Origin: Paenibacillus polysaccharolyticus
GTDB taxonomy: Bacteria; Bacillota; Bacilli; Paenibacillales; Paenibacillaceae
Direction of reading: 5' to 3'
Length of the DNA stretch: 64,000 bases
Assembly (NCBI RefSeq): GCF_900102085.1
Contig: NZ_FMVM01000004.1
Span: 62,001-126,000, forward strand
This document shows, piece by piece, positions 53,618 to 63,200 of this stretch. A model generated the notes under the pieces. It was not told where the DNA came from. It saw nothing but the letters and a program-made list of their open reading frames with translations, and did not search any database. Numbering within the stretch: position 1 is the first letter of the stretch; each line of letters begins with the position of its first letter. The position numbers and the translations under genes were made by a program.

Positions 53618-55625
53618 GGCAGAAGAGAAGAAGGAAAGTAAACCAGCAGAAATGTTAAAAACAGAGACAACTGAAATAAGCGGAACAAGTGGAACAAATA
53701 AGATTAACAGCACGAGTGAACGAAGCGGAAAAAAAGAACAAAACGAACCTAATGAATCACACGAATCACCCCAATCAAATGAATCACATCAACCAAACAT
53801 AGCGGGTAAAGGACGTAGAATGCCAAATGACAACGCAGTCCCTGTGTACGTGGAAGTTCAGGAGCGAATCATACGCCAGGCGCTGGAAGCGATGTGGTTT
53901 GAGGGTATTTTGGATCGTCAGGTGAACGGGAGTGAGTGGTCGACCTGCGGTGTTACTGCAACTGGTGAATCCGTGGTGTATTCGTGTGATGCAGAGCAGA
54001 AGTTTTCATTTGCGCGGGTGAAGGTGAAGGCCGGGTCGATCAAGCGCGAAGGCGTGGTCTGCACGGATCTGGATATGTTTTTGGAAGAGATGGTACTGAA
54101 TCGTTTGCAGGGTGCGAAACTGACGGCATTTGTTCAGGAATTGCAAGAAACGATGGCTAAAGACAGTCAGTGCCGGGCTTTGTTGCCTCTTCGCATTCCG
54201 GCAGAGGATCGTCACTACGATGCGCTGGAAAGTCATATGACTGATGGTCATCTGTATCATCCGAGCTACAAGTCCAGGTTGGGATTCTCGCTGAAAGACA
54301 ATCTCGCCTACGGCCCCGAGTTCAATGCCGACGTTCCACTCGTTTGGGTTGCGGTGAGAAAAGAATTGGCTCAAGCGGCTACATCCGATGGATATGAACT
54401 GACAGCACTGCTGGAACAGCATCTGACCAAAGAGGATTTGCAGCAATTCCGTCAAGTGATTTCAGACAAAACGGCTTCCTTACATATGGATGCTTACGTA
54501 TTCATTCCGATTCATCCGTGGCAGTGGGAGCACGCGATCGAATCCATATTTGCCAAACAACTAATGGATGGAGACATCATATATCTGGGGGCTTCGGCCT
54601 CAGCCTATCGTGCGCAACAATCCATTCGTTCCCTCTCGAATCGTGAAAACCCAGAAGCACCTTACATCAAGCTGGCTTTAAGTATTACGAACACATCTAG
54701 CACACGTATTCTTGCCCAACATACGACGCAAAACGCCCCCCTGATTAGTGACTGGCTGGATCAACTGGTACGCGAGGATGAGGTGTTACAGCGGGAGCAG
54801 TTTGCCATTTTAAAAGAAATCATGGGTCTTTCGTTCCGTTATGAACAATTACCTGTTACGCAGTACGGCCGCGCTTACGGCACTCTGGGAGCGATCTGGC
54901 GGGAGAATGTATCCGTTCACCTGAATGAGGGCGAGACGGCTTGGCCACTGAATGCTCTTATGCTGGTGCAACGAAACGGGGTTCCTTTTATTCAGGAGGC
55001 GATCGAGCGACATGGGGTTCAGCTATGGGCAGAGGCCTTGGTGCATACACTTACACTGCCTGTTATTCATCTTTTGTATGCGCACGGAATTGCGTTTGAA
55101 TGCCATGCCCAGAATATCATTTTGGTGTTGGAAAATGAGTTGCCGAAACGCATCATCCTGAAAGATTTACATGATGGCGTTCGTTATGTCCCGGATCAGC
55201 TACTACACCCGGAACGTGCACCGAAGCTGCATCCTGAACCGGAAACTCATCGCAAATTCAATCGATATTCGTTCATCTATGCTGGTGATGTGTCGGAGGT
55301 TCGTGATTATACGTACGATGCGTTCTTTTTTATCTGCATGACGGATATTGCGCTATCACTGGAGCCATATGGTTTGTCCGAAGAAGCCTTTTGGCAACTG
55401 TGTGCCGGAGTGATTATGGGTTATCAGCAGCAACATCCCGAGTATGCGGAGCGGTTTGATATGTTTAACCTTTTGGCAGAGGATGCCCTGATTGAAGAGA
55501 TGACGAAGCGGCGTTTGTATGGGGATGGGGAATTATATTTCCGCAAAACAAACAATCCACTCCGGTTAGCCAAGGATATGCTTGAACAGAAGGATGAAGA
55601 CGAACAGAAGGCAACAAACCGATGA
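53592..55625 (+). CDS. NIS siderophore synthetase (IucA/IucC family), SbnF-like position
   Basis: 677 residues from GTG 53592 (GGAG at 8 nt), within the previous gene. The first about 75 residues are low-complexity (SNESHQPN, SERSGKKEQNEPNES) and absent from family members; ATG 53821 with AAAGGA upstream would remove them and is a real alternative start. The enzyme core is complete: LYHPSYKSRLGF (about 220), IPIHPWQWEH (about 305), FECHAQNIIL (about 502) and 'KDLHDGVRY'. Synteny equates it with SbnF, which condenses a decarboxylated citryl intermediate. ATGA overlap with the next gene. Confidence 0.9.
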   Translation: MRFVEIGNEAEEKKESKPAEMLKTETTEISGTSGTNKINSTSERSGKKEQNEPNESHESPQSNESHQPNIAGKGRRMPNDNAVPVYVEVQERIIRQALEAMWFEGILDRQVNGSEWSTCGVTATGESVVYSCDAEQKFSFARVKVKAGSIKREGVVCTDLDMFLEEMVLNRLQGAKLTAFVQELQETMAKDSQCRALLPLRIPAEDRHYDALESHMTDGHLYHPSYKSRLGFSLKDNLAYGPEFNADVPLVWVAVRKELAQAATSDGYELTALLEQHLTKEDLQQFRQVISDKTASLHMDAYVFIPIHPWQWEHAIESIFAKQLMDGDIIYLGASASAYRAQQSIRSLSNRENPEAPYIKLALSITNTSSTRILAQHTTQNAPLISDWLDQLVREDEVLQREQFAILKEIMGLSFRYEQLPVTQYGRAYGTLGAIWRENVSVHLNEGETAWPLNALMLVQRNGVPFIQEAIERHGVQLWAEALVHTLTLPVIHLLYAHGIAFECHAQNIILVLENELPKRIILKDLHDGVRYVPDQLLHPERAPKLHPEPETHRKFNRYSFIYAGDVSEVRDYTYDAFFFICMTDIALSLEPYGLSEEAFWQLCAGVIMGYQQQHPEYAERFDMFNLLAEDALIEEMTKRRLYGDGELYFRKTNNPLRLAKDMLEQKDEDEQKATNR

Positions 55626-56398
55626 GGAAAAATACACTTCAGGAAAAGATTGCTCGCAAACAGCAGGTATTCGGCTTATTTGTATCTATTCCACATCCGA
55701 TCATCATCGAGATGATTGGTCATGCCAACTATGATTTTGTCATCATTGATCTGGAGCATACGGCAACGTCGATGGAATCGGTAGAAGAGATGATAAGAGC
55801 CGCCGAACTGGTTGGTATTACACCACTTGTACGTATTGCGAAGGTCGAGCGCACGGAAATTCTAAAGGTACTGGACTGCGGGGCACAGGGGATCGTGATC
55901 CCTCATGTGGAGACGCTCTCGCAAGTGAAAGAAGCCGTACATCATGCATATTACCATCCATTGGGTATGCGTAGTCTTAACAGTGGACGTCCAGGTGTAT
56001 TCGGTAAATTTCCGCTAACGGAGTACATTACGGAAGCCAACTCGCAGGTGATGATCGTACCGATGATTGAAAGTGTGAAAGGCGTGCGTCAGAGCTCGGA
56101 GATTTTATCTCATCCGCAGGTGAGCTTTGTGCTGGAAGGTGCAGCGGACTTATCACAATCACTTGGTGTGCCTTGGCAGACCAACCACCCGGATGTGAGA
56201 GAAGCACTAGGTGTATTGTACGAGAACGCGCAACAATTCGGCGTACCTTATGCAACAGTCACCCGAGGAATGGAAGATATGGCGGTATGGCGTGAGCGTG
56301 GTGTGCACATCTATGTGCTTGGAGATGACCGGAATACGGCATTTCGGGCCTACGCCCAAAAGCGGAATGACTATGGAAGCGCAGGTGGACAGTTATGA
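55622..56398 (+). CDS. SbnG-like citrate synthase (HpcH/HpaI aldolase family)
   Basis: 258 residues. HpcH/HpaI TIM barrel: 'GLFVSIPHPIIIEMIG', 'YDFVIIDLEHTATSMESVE', LDCGAQGIVIPHVET, metal Glu in PMIESVKG and a later 'GAADLSQSLG'. In siderophore operons this family provides SbnG, a dedicated citrate synthase making citrate from oxaloacetate and acetyl-CoA independent of the TCA cycle. Length and position between SbnF- and SbnH-like genes match. ATGA overlaps on both sides. Confidence 0.88.
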   Translation: MRKNTLQEKIARKQQVFGLFVSIPHPIIIEMIGHANYDFVIIDLEHTATSMESVEEMIRAAELVGITPLVRIAKVERTEILKVLDCGAQGIVIPHVETLSQVKEAVHHAYYHPLGMRSLNSGRPGVFGKFPLTEYITEANSQVMIVPMIESVKGVRQSSEILSHPQVSFVLEGAADLSQSLGVPWQTNHPDVREALGVLYENAQQFGVPYATVTRGMEDMAVWRERGVHIYVLGDDRNTAFRAYAQKRNDYGSAGGQL

Positions 56399-57657
56399 AA
56401 ACCAGTGTACAGCAAGCCTTAGATGTGATCCAACGCGAAAATAATGAACCGATCTGCGCGTACATTTACGATCTGGCAGGTATGCAGGAGCAGGTACGTG
56501 GTATGTTGCAAACGATGCCATGGAATACGAAGTTATTTTATGCTATCAAAGCCAATCCCGATCCACGCATTATTGAAGCGCTACTTCCATTGGTGAAGGG
56601 TTTCGAGGTGGCATCTATTGGCGAGCTGCTCAAGGTTCGGGCGGTGAGCCAGGAAGTTCCAATCCTGTTTGGCGGCCCGGGTAAGAAGGAGAGCGAGCTG
56701 AAGCTGGCGATCGAGCATAACGTGAGTTATATCCATGTAGAGAGCCTGCTGGAGTTGCGCCGTATCATTGCGATTGCCAAAGAGAGAGGGCAACAGAAGC
56801 CCGAGGTGCGTGTGTTGCTCCGCATCAATTTGAGAAGTAACACCTTGCCACGGACCAAAATTGTTATGGGTGGCGGCCCTAGTCCTTTTGGTATTGATGA
56901 AGAGTCGGTGGACGAAGCGATTGAACTGATTCGTGTGGAAGGCGCGGGTGCGGTTCGGTTATGCGGATTCCATTTCCACTCCCTGTCGAACAATATGGAC
57001 GCAAGGCTACATGCCGAGATGATCGAGCTATATTTGCAAAAGGTGGAGCGCTGGCAACAGCAGTATAACTTGCAGGTAGACTTTGTCAATGCAGGCGGAG
57101 GCTTTGGTGTGACATATGACGGGAGTCCGGGCTTTGACTGGTCGTTGTTTACCACGCTTTTGCAGCAGAGTGAAGCTAGAAATCGTCTGGCTACCCGAGG
57201 TGGAGAGTTGTTTTTTGAATCAGGTCGCTTGTTAGTGGCAGATCACGGTTATTATGCAACCGAGGTAACGGATATTAAACGTTCGCACGGACAGATGTTT
57301 GTCATTTTAAGGGGAGGTACACATCATCATCGGCTGCCTGCGTCATGGGGACATAATCATCCTTTCCACATTGTATATACGGATCGATGGGAGCATGAGT
57401 TTACAAGACCCGAGGTGCGGGGAGAGCGAGCCCATATTGTAGGTGAATTATGTACGCCGAAGGATCGGATGTACTCCGATGCAGAGATTGATTGTTTAAG
57501 AGTCGGCGATGTGATTGTGTTCGAAAAATCCGGTGCGTACGCCTGGACGATCTCGCATCATGATTTTCTGGGGCATCCGCACCCGGCATTCCACTATTTG
57601 ATGGAGGGTGATGAACATGTCAACGTTAATGCAACGTTCCAGTCGGCAAACTGCTGA
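56395..57657 (+). CDS. SbnH-like PLP decarboxylase (type III fold, LysA/ODC family)
   Basis: 420 residues. PLP lysine Lys52 in FYAIKANPD; 'CGFHFHSLSNN' His stacks on PLP; 'NAGGGFGVTYDG' phosphate loop; 'FESGRLLVADHGYY'; catalytic Cys in ELCTPKDRMYSD (about 353). These are the features of diaminopimelate/ornithine decarboxylases. In staphyloferrin B synthesis SbnH decarboxylates the citryl-diamino acid to leave a diamine arm. With dat upstream, the expected substrate is a citryl-diaminobutyrate and the product carries 1,3-diaminopropane (inference). Starts in an ATGA overlap and overlaps the next gene by 41 bp. Confidence 0.88.
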   Translation: MKTSVQQALDVIQRENNEPICAYIYDLAGMQEQVRGMLQTMPWNTKLFYAIKANPDPRIIEALLPLVKGFEVASIGELLKVRAVSQEVPILFGGPGKKESELKLAIEHNVSYIHVESLLELRRIIAIAKERGQQKPEVRVLLRINLRSNTLPRTKIVMGGGPSPFGIDEESVDEAIELIRVEGAGAVRLCGFHFHSLSNNMDARLHAEMIELYLQKVERWQQQYNLQVDFVNAGGGFGVTYDGSPGFDWSLFTTLLQQSEARNRLATRGGELFFESGRLLVADHGYYATEVTDIKRSHGQMFVILRGGTHHHRLPASWGHNHPFHIVYTDRWEHEFTRPEVRGERAHIVGELCTPKDRMYSDAEIDCLRVGDVIVFEKSGAYAWTISHHDFLGHPHPAFHYLMEGDEHVNVNATFQSANC

Positions 57658-59608
57658 ACAGCAGGTGATGTCCGATCTGATGAATAGCCTGCTCGCTGAG
57701 CAGTTACTTCCACTGCAAGGTCACCGTTTTGTTGATTTTGCTAATGCACCTGCACAGCTTCGACAGTTATATCAGCGGTTTGCTCAATGGGAAAAGGGTA
57801 GCGCGAAGAAACATGTACATGGTCACATTGTCGATGAGCAGAACAAGAGTGGGTATAACTCCAATGAGTATAACTTTACGCTGGATAATTTCAGTGAGAG
57901 TAACTCTACTGAGGATCATGCTAGTGCTCAGGATACGTCCGCAGTTACGCTACCTTTCAGTCTGGGTTTGCATACCGAAGGAGTACTTTGTCTGGTTGAA
58001 AACGGAGTAAGGCAAGGCATTCAGTGGGTTCAGGGATCACCGATCTATCAGCAACAATCGGATGGAAGCTGGACGATGCTGGATACTCCGGCGGCCGTGG
58101 GGCGGGCGGTATTACAACGGGTATTATCCGAAGATGAATTTAAGCAGCCGGGTGTGGCAGATTTTCTGGCAAGTTTGGACCTGGCTGTAGAACAGTACGA
58201 ACTTGGCTGGGATCAGGTTCAGACGTTGTCTGCTTATCATCCGAAGTCCGCATATGAATGGTTTGTGAAAAGTGAGCGTATTGCTGCGCTTCGGGATCGC
58301 CCGTTCCATCCTTCCTCCAAAGCGAAGGTTGGATTCAGCGCCGAAGATGTTAAGGTATACGCAGCCGAGTTCGGTAAGGAGATTCGATTGCGCTGGGTAG
58401 CGATCAAGCGGGATGCTGTGCAACAAGGTTGTGAAGACGGCTTGTCAATTCTGGATATGCTGTATGATGCTCAGCGAGAGGAAGTTCAGGCTGAATGCTC
58501 TCGCAGAGGTTTGTCGATGGACGAGTACTTGCCTATGCCCGTGCATCCTTGGCAGCTGGAACACATCATTTTGCCGCGATTTACGAAAGAAATCGTAGAA
58601 GGCAGCATTGTGGTGCTGGATGTGCAGATCGGAGATGTATTTGCTACGTCATCTCTGCGGTCGATGGCTCAAGCGGCTGAGTCTGCACTCATGCTCAAGT
58701 TGCCCGTTAGTGTGCTGTCGCTCGGTGCCGCGCGATATCTTCCGGTTGTTAAGCTGCTGAATGGACTTGTGGGAGAGAAGATGTTAAGGCAGGCAGTGGC
58801 TTGCGACGAGACATTGAAAGACAAAGTATACATGTGTGAGGAGCAGAACTGGTGGGGCTTCATGCCGGAGTCCATGGGATTGTTCGACGATCACCCGAGA
58901 CATCTGGCAGCACAAATTCGTGTCTATCCCGCCGAATTGTTGGATGATGCCTACAAAATTGTGCCGATGGCTGCACTCGGCGTAAATCTGGATGGGCACC
59001 ATCTGCTCACCGAAATCATGGGCAGGAACCTGAGTGTAGAAGATGTTCTGGAGTTCTACAATCAAATTGCGACTACATTCTATGATATCGTGATGCGTTT
59101 GTTCAAGGTGGGGGTTGTACCGGAGATTCATGGTCAGAACTGCTGTCTGGTGTTAGAGCATAATCAGGTGAAGGGACTATTATTCCGGGATCATGACTCT
59201 GTGCGTTTGCATCAACCGTATCTGGACAAGCACGGAATTGCTGATCCGGGATATCATATTCGTCCGGGTTATTCGAACAGTCTCTATAATGAGACGATTC
59301 AGAAGCTGGTTTTTTATGTGCAGTCCCTTGGAACGCAGGTGAATCTGGCTGCGATCATGGAGGCGATGAGCGAAGTGTACAACATCCCGGAAACGAAGTT
59401 CTGGGAGATCACGGAGCAAGCCTGGCGGGAAGCGTTGCACAAGGTGCAGCTTCCCGAGACGGATCGGTCCACGCTGGAGCGCGTGATCTTCGAGAGCGAG
59501 GCGTGGCCTGTGAAGTTAGTTGTCCGTCCGCTACTTGAAGCGGACGGTGTGCCAGGCGCGATGCCATCGGGCAAAGGCCAAGGGTGGAACCCTTTTTACA
59601 AGGCGTAG
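57617..59608 (+). CDS. NIS siderophore synthetase (IucA/IucC family), third copy, SbnC-like
   Basis: 663 residues. ATG 57617 has GGAGGG at 8 nt; GTG 57608 and ATG 57611 are closer alternatives. Complete motif set: RDRPFHPSSKAKVGF (about 225), MPVHPWQLEHII (about 305), EIHGQNCCLVLE (about 502) and 'RDHDSVRL'. An insertion of about 45 low-complexity residues (NKSGYNSNEYNFTLDNFSES) interrupts the N-terminal part at about 75-105. Of the three synthetases it is the most divergent in this region; SbnC, the 2-oxoglutarate-using type-B enzyme, is the likely counterpart because the other two occupy the E and F positions. Last gene of the operon. Confidence 0.9.
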   Translation: MSTLMQRSSRQTAEQQVMSDLMNSLLAEQLLPLQGHRFVDFANAPAQLRQLYQRFAQWEKGSAKKHVHGHIVDEQNKSGYNSNEYNFTLDNFSESNSTEDHASAQDTSAVTLPFSLGLHTEGVLCLVENGVRQGIQWVQGSPIYQQQSDGSWTMLDTPAAVGRAVLQRVLSEDEFKQPGVADFLASLDLAVEQYELGWDQVQTLSAYHPKSAYEWFVKSERIAALRDRPFHPSSKAKVGFSAEDVKVYAAEFGKEIRLRWVAIKRDAVQQGCEDGLSILDMLYDAQREEVQAECSRRGLSMDEYLPMPVHPWQLEHIILPRFTKEIVEGSIVVLDVQIGDVFATSSLRSMAQAAESALMLKLPVSVLSLGAARYLPVVKLLNGLVGEKMLRQAVACDETLKDKVYMCEEQNWWGFMPESMGLFDDHPRHLAAQIRVYPAELLDDAYKIVPMAALGVNLDGHHLLTEIMGRNLSVEDVLEFYNQIATTFYDIVMRLFKVGVVPEIHGQNCCLVLEHNQVKGLLFRDHDSVRLHQPYLDKHGIADPGYHIRPGYSNSLYNETIQKLVFYVQSLGTQVNLAAIMEAMSEVYNIPETKFWEITEQAWREALHKVQLPETDRSTLERVIFESEAWPVKLVVRPLLEADGVPGAMPSGKGQGWNPFYKA

Positions 59609-59644
59609 GATTGGATGGGAGTATTCCTCCGATAACTTAACAAC

Positions 59645-59841
59645 GCTAACGATCTCAGATGAGCTTATTGGAGTGATATAGGGTCCTCTGGAATTCTAAC
59701 GATCACCAGGGAGCTTATTTCGCAAAAAACATAGGTTTATCGCCTGTTTTCACTTCCTTTTCTCAAAATAGGGTTCCCTGTGATCGTTAGAAAATAAAAC
59801 GGTGTGATTCTGCCCAAATAGCGTCTCTGGTGATCGTTAGA
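59645..59841. repeat. Four-arm inverted repeat element, copy 2 (197 bp)
   Basis: Half-sites at 59645-59670 (>), 59695-59720 (>), 59766-59791 (<) and 59816-59841 (<), each 26 nt, again beginning TCTAACGATC (first arm GCTAACGATC) and ending TTATTT/AAATA. Start-to-start distances are 50, 71 and 50, identical to copy 1, while the 24-, 45- and 24-nt spacers have diverged. It starts 37 bp after the NIS stop codon and lies upstream of a terminator, as copy 1 does. Confidence 0.9.
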
Positions 59842-59960
59842 AAAAGGGATAGGTGGTAAGGGGAGGGGCTGAAGTTAGCGAGGCTTAATTAGAGAGCCGT
59901 GATTAGAGAGATAAGACGGGGAACGTAAAACAGAATTTCAACTGATATCAGCCATCTAGA

Positions 59961-59992
59961 GGTGGCCCGTGCGCGGGTTGCCTTCTTTTTTT
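59961..59992 (+). terminator. Terminator of the siderophore biosynthesis operon
   Basis: GGTGGCCCG / CGGGTTGCC stem (with G-U pairs) followed by CTTCTTTTTTT. Confidence 0.65.
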
Positions 59993-60276
59993 GCCTTTTT
60001 TTGATGTTGGTTTCGTCGTAGATCGTGAGATCAGAATAAGGTAGCATGCAAGAAAAGATTGACGTAAAGAATGAAGGTGAGGGATGAAAACGTTCACTTT
60101 TTTGTTTGATTAGTTAGATTAAATTACGTTACAAAGATGAGAGAAATGGTATAATTATTGCATTGTTAACTAGCAAAAAGAATTTTTTATCATTTTACGA
60201 AAAGGTTTTCGATTTGAAAGCGGAATTAGGCTGTTTAACGTAATAACTATTCAACCAGAAGAGAGTGAGAGATGGC

Positions 60277-63200
60277 ATGAATGCGAAGAGACTTTTTAAT
60301 AACGGATGGCAATTTGCCAAAAGTGATTTAAGCGTTACAAAGCGGACGGAGTCTAATACAGATACTGATCTTACTAAAGATGCGGATTCTACTGAGCAAA
60401 CTAATCTCAATGAGCCAACGGATCGGTTTGACCCTATTGATCTGACTGAGCTTTCCTTCGAGGCGGTTGAGCTCCCTCACGATTGGCTGATCTACAATAC
60501 GCTGGATTTATATGAGAACAGTATTGGGTGGTATCGCAAGACGTTTGAATATACGAAGGATGAGCAACAGGTGATTCTGTGTTTCGACGGGGTATACATG
60601 GATTCATCCATATATGTGAATGGGCAGTTTGTTGGGGAGTGGAAGTATGGTTACTCTGCGTTTGAGCACGAAATTACGAATGCGTTGTTGGACGGGGTTA
60701 ACGAAATTTTGGTCAAAGTTGTGCATCAGAGTCCGAACAGCAGATGGTATTCCGGGGCGGGTATCTATCGTAATGTGTGGCTGAAAACGAGGAGTCGCAA
60801 TCACATCGTAACGGACGGCATCTATGTTTCCATAGAGCAGCAACCCGATGGTTGGCAGGTGGAGGTAGATACAGAGCTGTGTCTGGAACAGAATCAGCGT
60901 GCGCAGTTGGTGCATACGATTCTGTACAACGGTGAAGTCATTGCATCCTCTCAGGCGGAGATGGTGGCGAGCGCTATAGATGAAGGTGTTGAAGCACATG
61001 AACATCCAATTCAGTTTACAAACAGCCAGCAGCTTAACGTCCTTAATCCCAACTTATGGAGCCCGGATAAACCCCATTTATATGATCTCGTAACAGAACT
61101 ACGTCTGATCTCGGGAGAGCAACATGAGGAGCTTATCGAGTCTGTTCCACAGCGGATCGGGTTCAAACAGGTCAGACTGGATGCCAGCGAAGGCTTCTAT
61201 CTCAACGGTGTCAAAATGAAATTGAACGGTGTCTGCGAACACCATGATCTCGGCGCATTAGGGTCTGCGTTTAATGTGGCAGCGCTGAGAAGAAGGTTTG
61301 TTTTGCTGAAAAATATGGGAGTCAATGCGATTCGAACCGCGCATAACATGCCGGCGAAAGAGTTCATGGAACTGGCTGATGAGATGGGTATGCTGGTGGT
61401 GTCCGAAGCATTTGATATGTGGGAACGGGCGAAGACGCCGTATGACTATGCCAGGTTTTTCAAGGAGTGGGCACATGGCGACGTAAGAAGTTGGGTGAGA
61501 CGTGATCGGAATCACGTCAGTCTGATCATGTGGAGTATCGGGAACGAAATCTATGATACCCATGCGGATGAGCGTGGGCAGGAAGTGACGCGCATGCTGA
61601 TGGAGTATGTGCAGGAATTTGATCCGAAAGGAAACGCACGGGTGACGATTGGTTCGAACTACATGCCTTGGGAAAATGCCCAGAAATGTGCGGATATCGT
61701 GAAGCTCGCTGGCTATAACTATGCGGAAAAATATTATGACCAGCATCATGCCGAACATCCGGACTGGATTATCTATGGTAGTGAGACCTCTTCAGTTGTG
61801 CAAAGTCGGGGCATTTATCACTTCCCTTATGAACAACCCGTTCTGGACGATGATGACGAGCAGTGCTCGGCACTCGGAAACAGCACGACCAGTTGGGGAG
61901 CGAAATCGCCGGAGTATTGCATCATCGCTGAGCGCGATCATCCGTTTTCCTTGGGGCAATTCCTTTGGACAGGGTTTGACTATATTGGCGAACCGACGCC
62001 GTATCATACGAAAAATTCGTATTTTGGACAGCTGGACACAGCCACGTTCCCGAAAGACTCGTATTACATCTATCAAGCCGCCTGGACGGATTATAAAAAA
62101 AGTCCAATGGTGCATATCTTCCCTTACTGGGATTTTAGCCCTGGTCAGATCATTGATGTTCGTGTGTGCAGTAATGCGCCCAAAATTGAATTAAAGCTCA
62201 ATGGTGAAACCATCGGAACGTATGATATCGACCATGCCTATGGAACCCAGTTGTCCGGTTGGTGGAAAGTGCCGTTTGAAGAGGGTGAACTGAAAGCCAT
62301 CGCATACGATGAGCATGGTACGGTGATTGCCACCGATGTACAGCGTTCTTTTACCGATGCGAAGAAGCTTCTTCTGCATGCTGATCGGCAGGAGCTCCAG
62401 TCCGATGGGAAAGACCTTATTTTTGTGGAAATTACGGTTGAAGATGAAGCAGGTCATCCCGTGCACAATGCCAATAACCGTGTGCAGGTGAAGGTGTCCG
62501 GTGCGGGACGTTTGCTCGGTCTGGATAACGGGGATAGCACGGACTATGACCCGTATAAAGGGCTTAGCAGAAGGTTGTTCAGCGGTAAGCTGATGGTGAT
62601 TATTGGATCGACGAATGAGGCAGGAACAATTCAGGTCGAAGTGTCTTCGGAAGGACTAGAAGGAGCAACAGCTACATTCGGATCTAAGGTAGCGGATGTG
62701 GAGCGAGAATCCATAACAGTGGATGCAAAACCTGTCTTCATGAAAAATGAAAAGCGCCCGGTACTGACGGGTCACGCTCAGGAGATTCCTCTGCGCAAAA
62801 TTGAAATCATCAGTGAATCAGGACAAATTCTTGATGCCTCTAACCCGGAAGTGATAGTTATAGCCAAACTGTACCCGGAAAATACTTCCTATCGGGATGT
62901 GCAATGGTCTGTTGTAAATGATGCTGGTATCGTGTCCAATATTGCCAAGGTAGAAGTGATCACTTCTGGAACGAGCGACGAGCCAGGTTCACAGAGTATA
63001 GACGTAGACGAGAAAAGGCATAGGGTCAGAGTATCAGCTATGGGCGACGGGGATTTCCGTTTGCGTGCAACCAGCAACAATGGTACAGACAAACCCAAAC
63101 TCATCTCCCAACTGGAGTTCAAGGCAGAAGGTTTGGGTACAGCCTACAAAGATCCGTATGGATTTATCTCAGGTGGCCTGTATGACTATACCAAAGGTGA

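Larger units (their letters stand above)
59609..60276. other. Intergenic region after the siderophore operon
   Basis: About 670 bases without a gene. It contains the second 197-bp repeat element, a terminator at 59961-59992 and, nearer the GH2 gene, an AT-rich zone (60100-60240) that should carry the promoter of that gene. Confidence 0.6.

Noticed and set aside
53583..53820. Frameshift or pseudogene at the start of the second NIS gene
   Set aside because: The long low-complexity N-terminus is in frame and uninterrupted; the motifs further on are all intact, so the gene is judged functional with an uncertain start.
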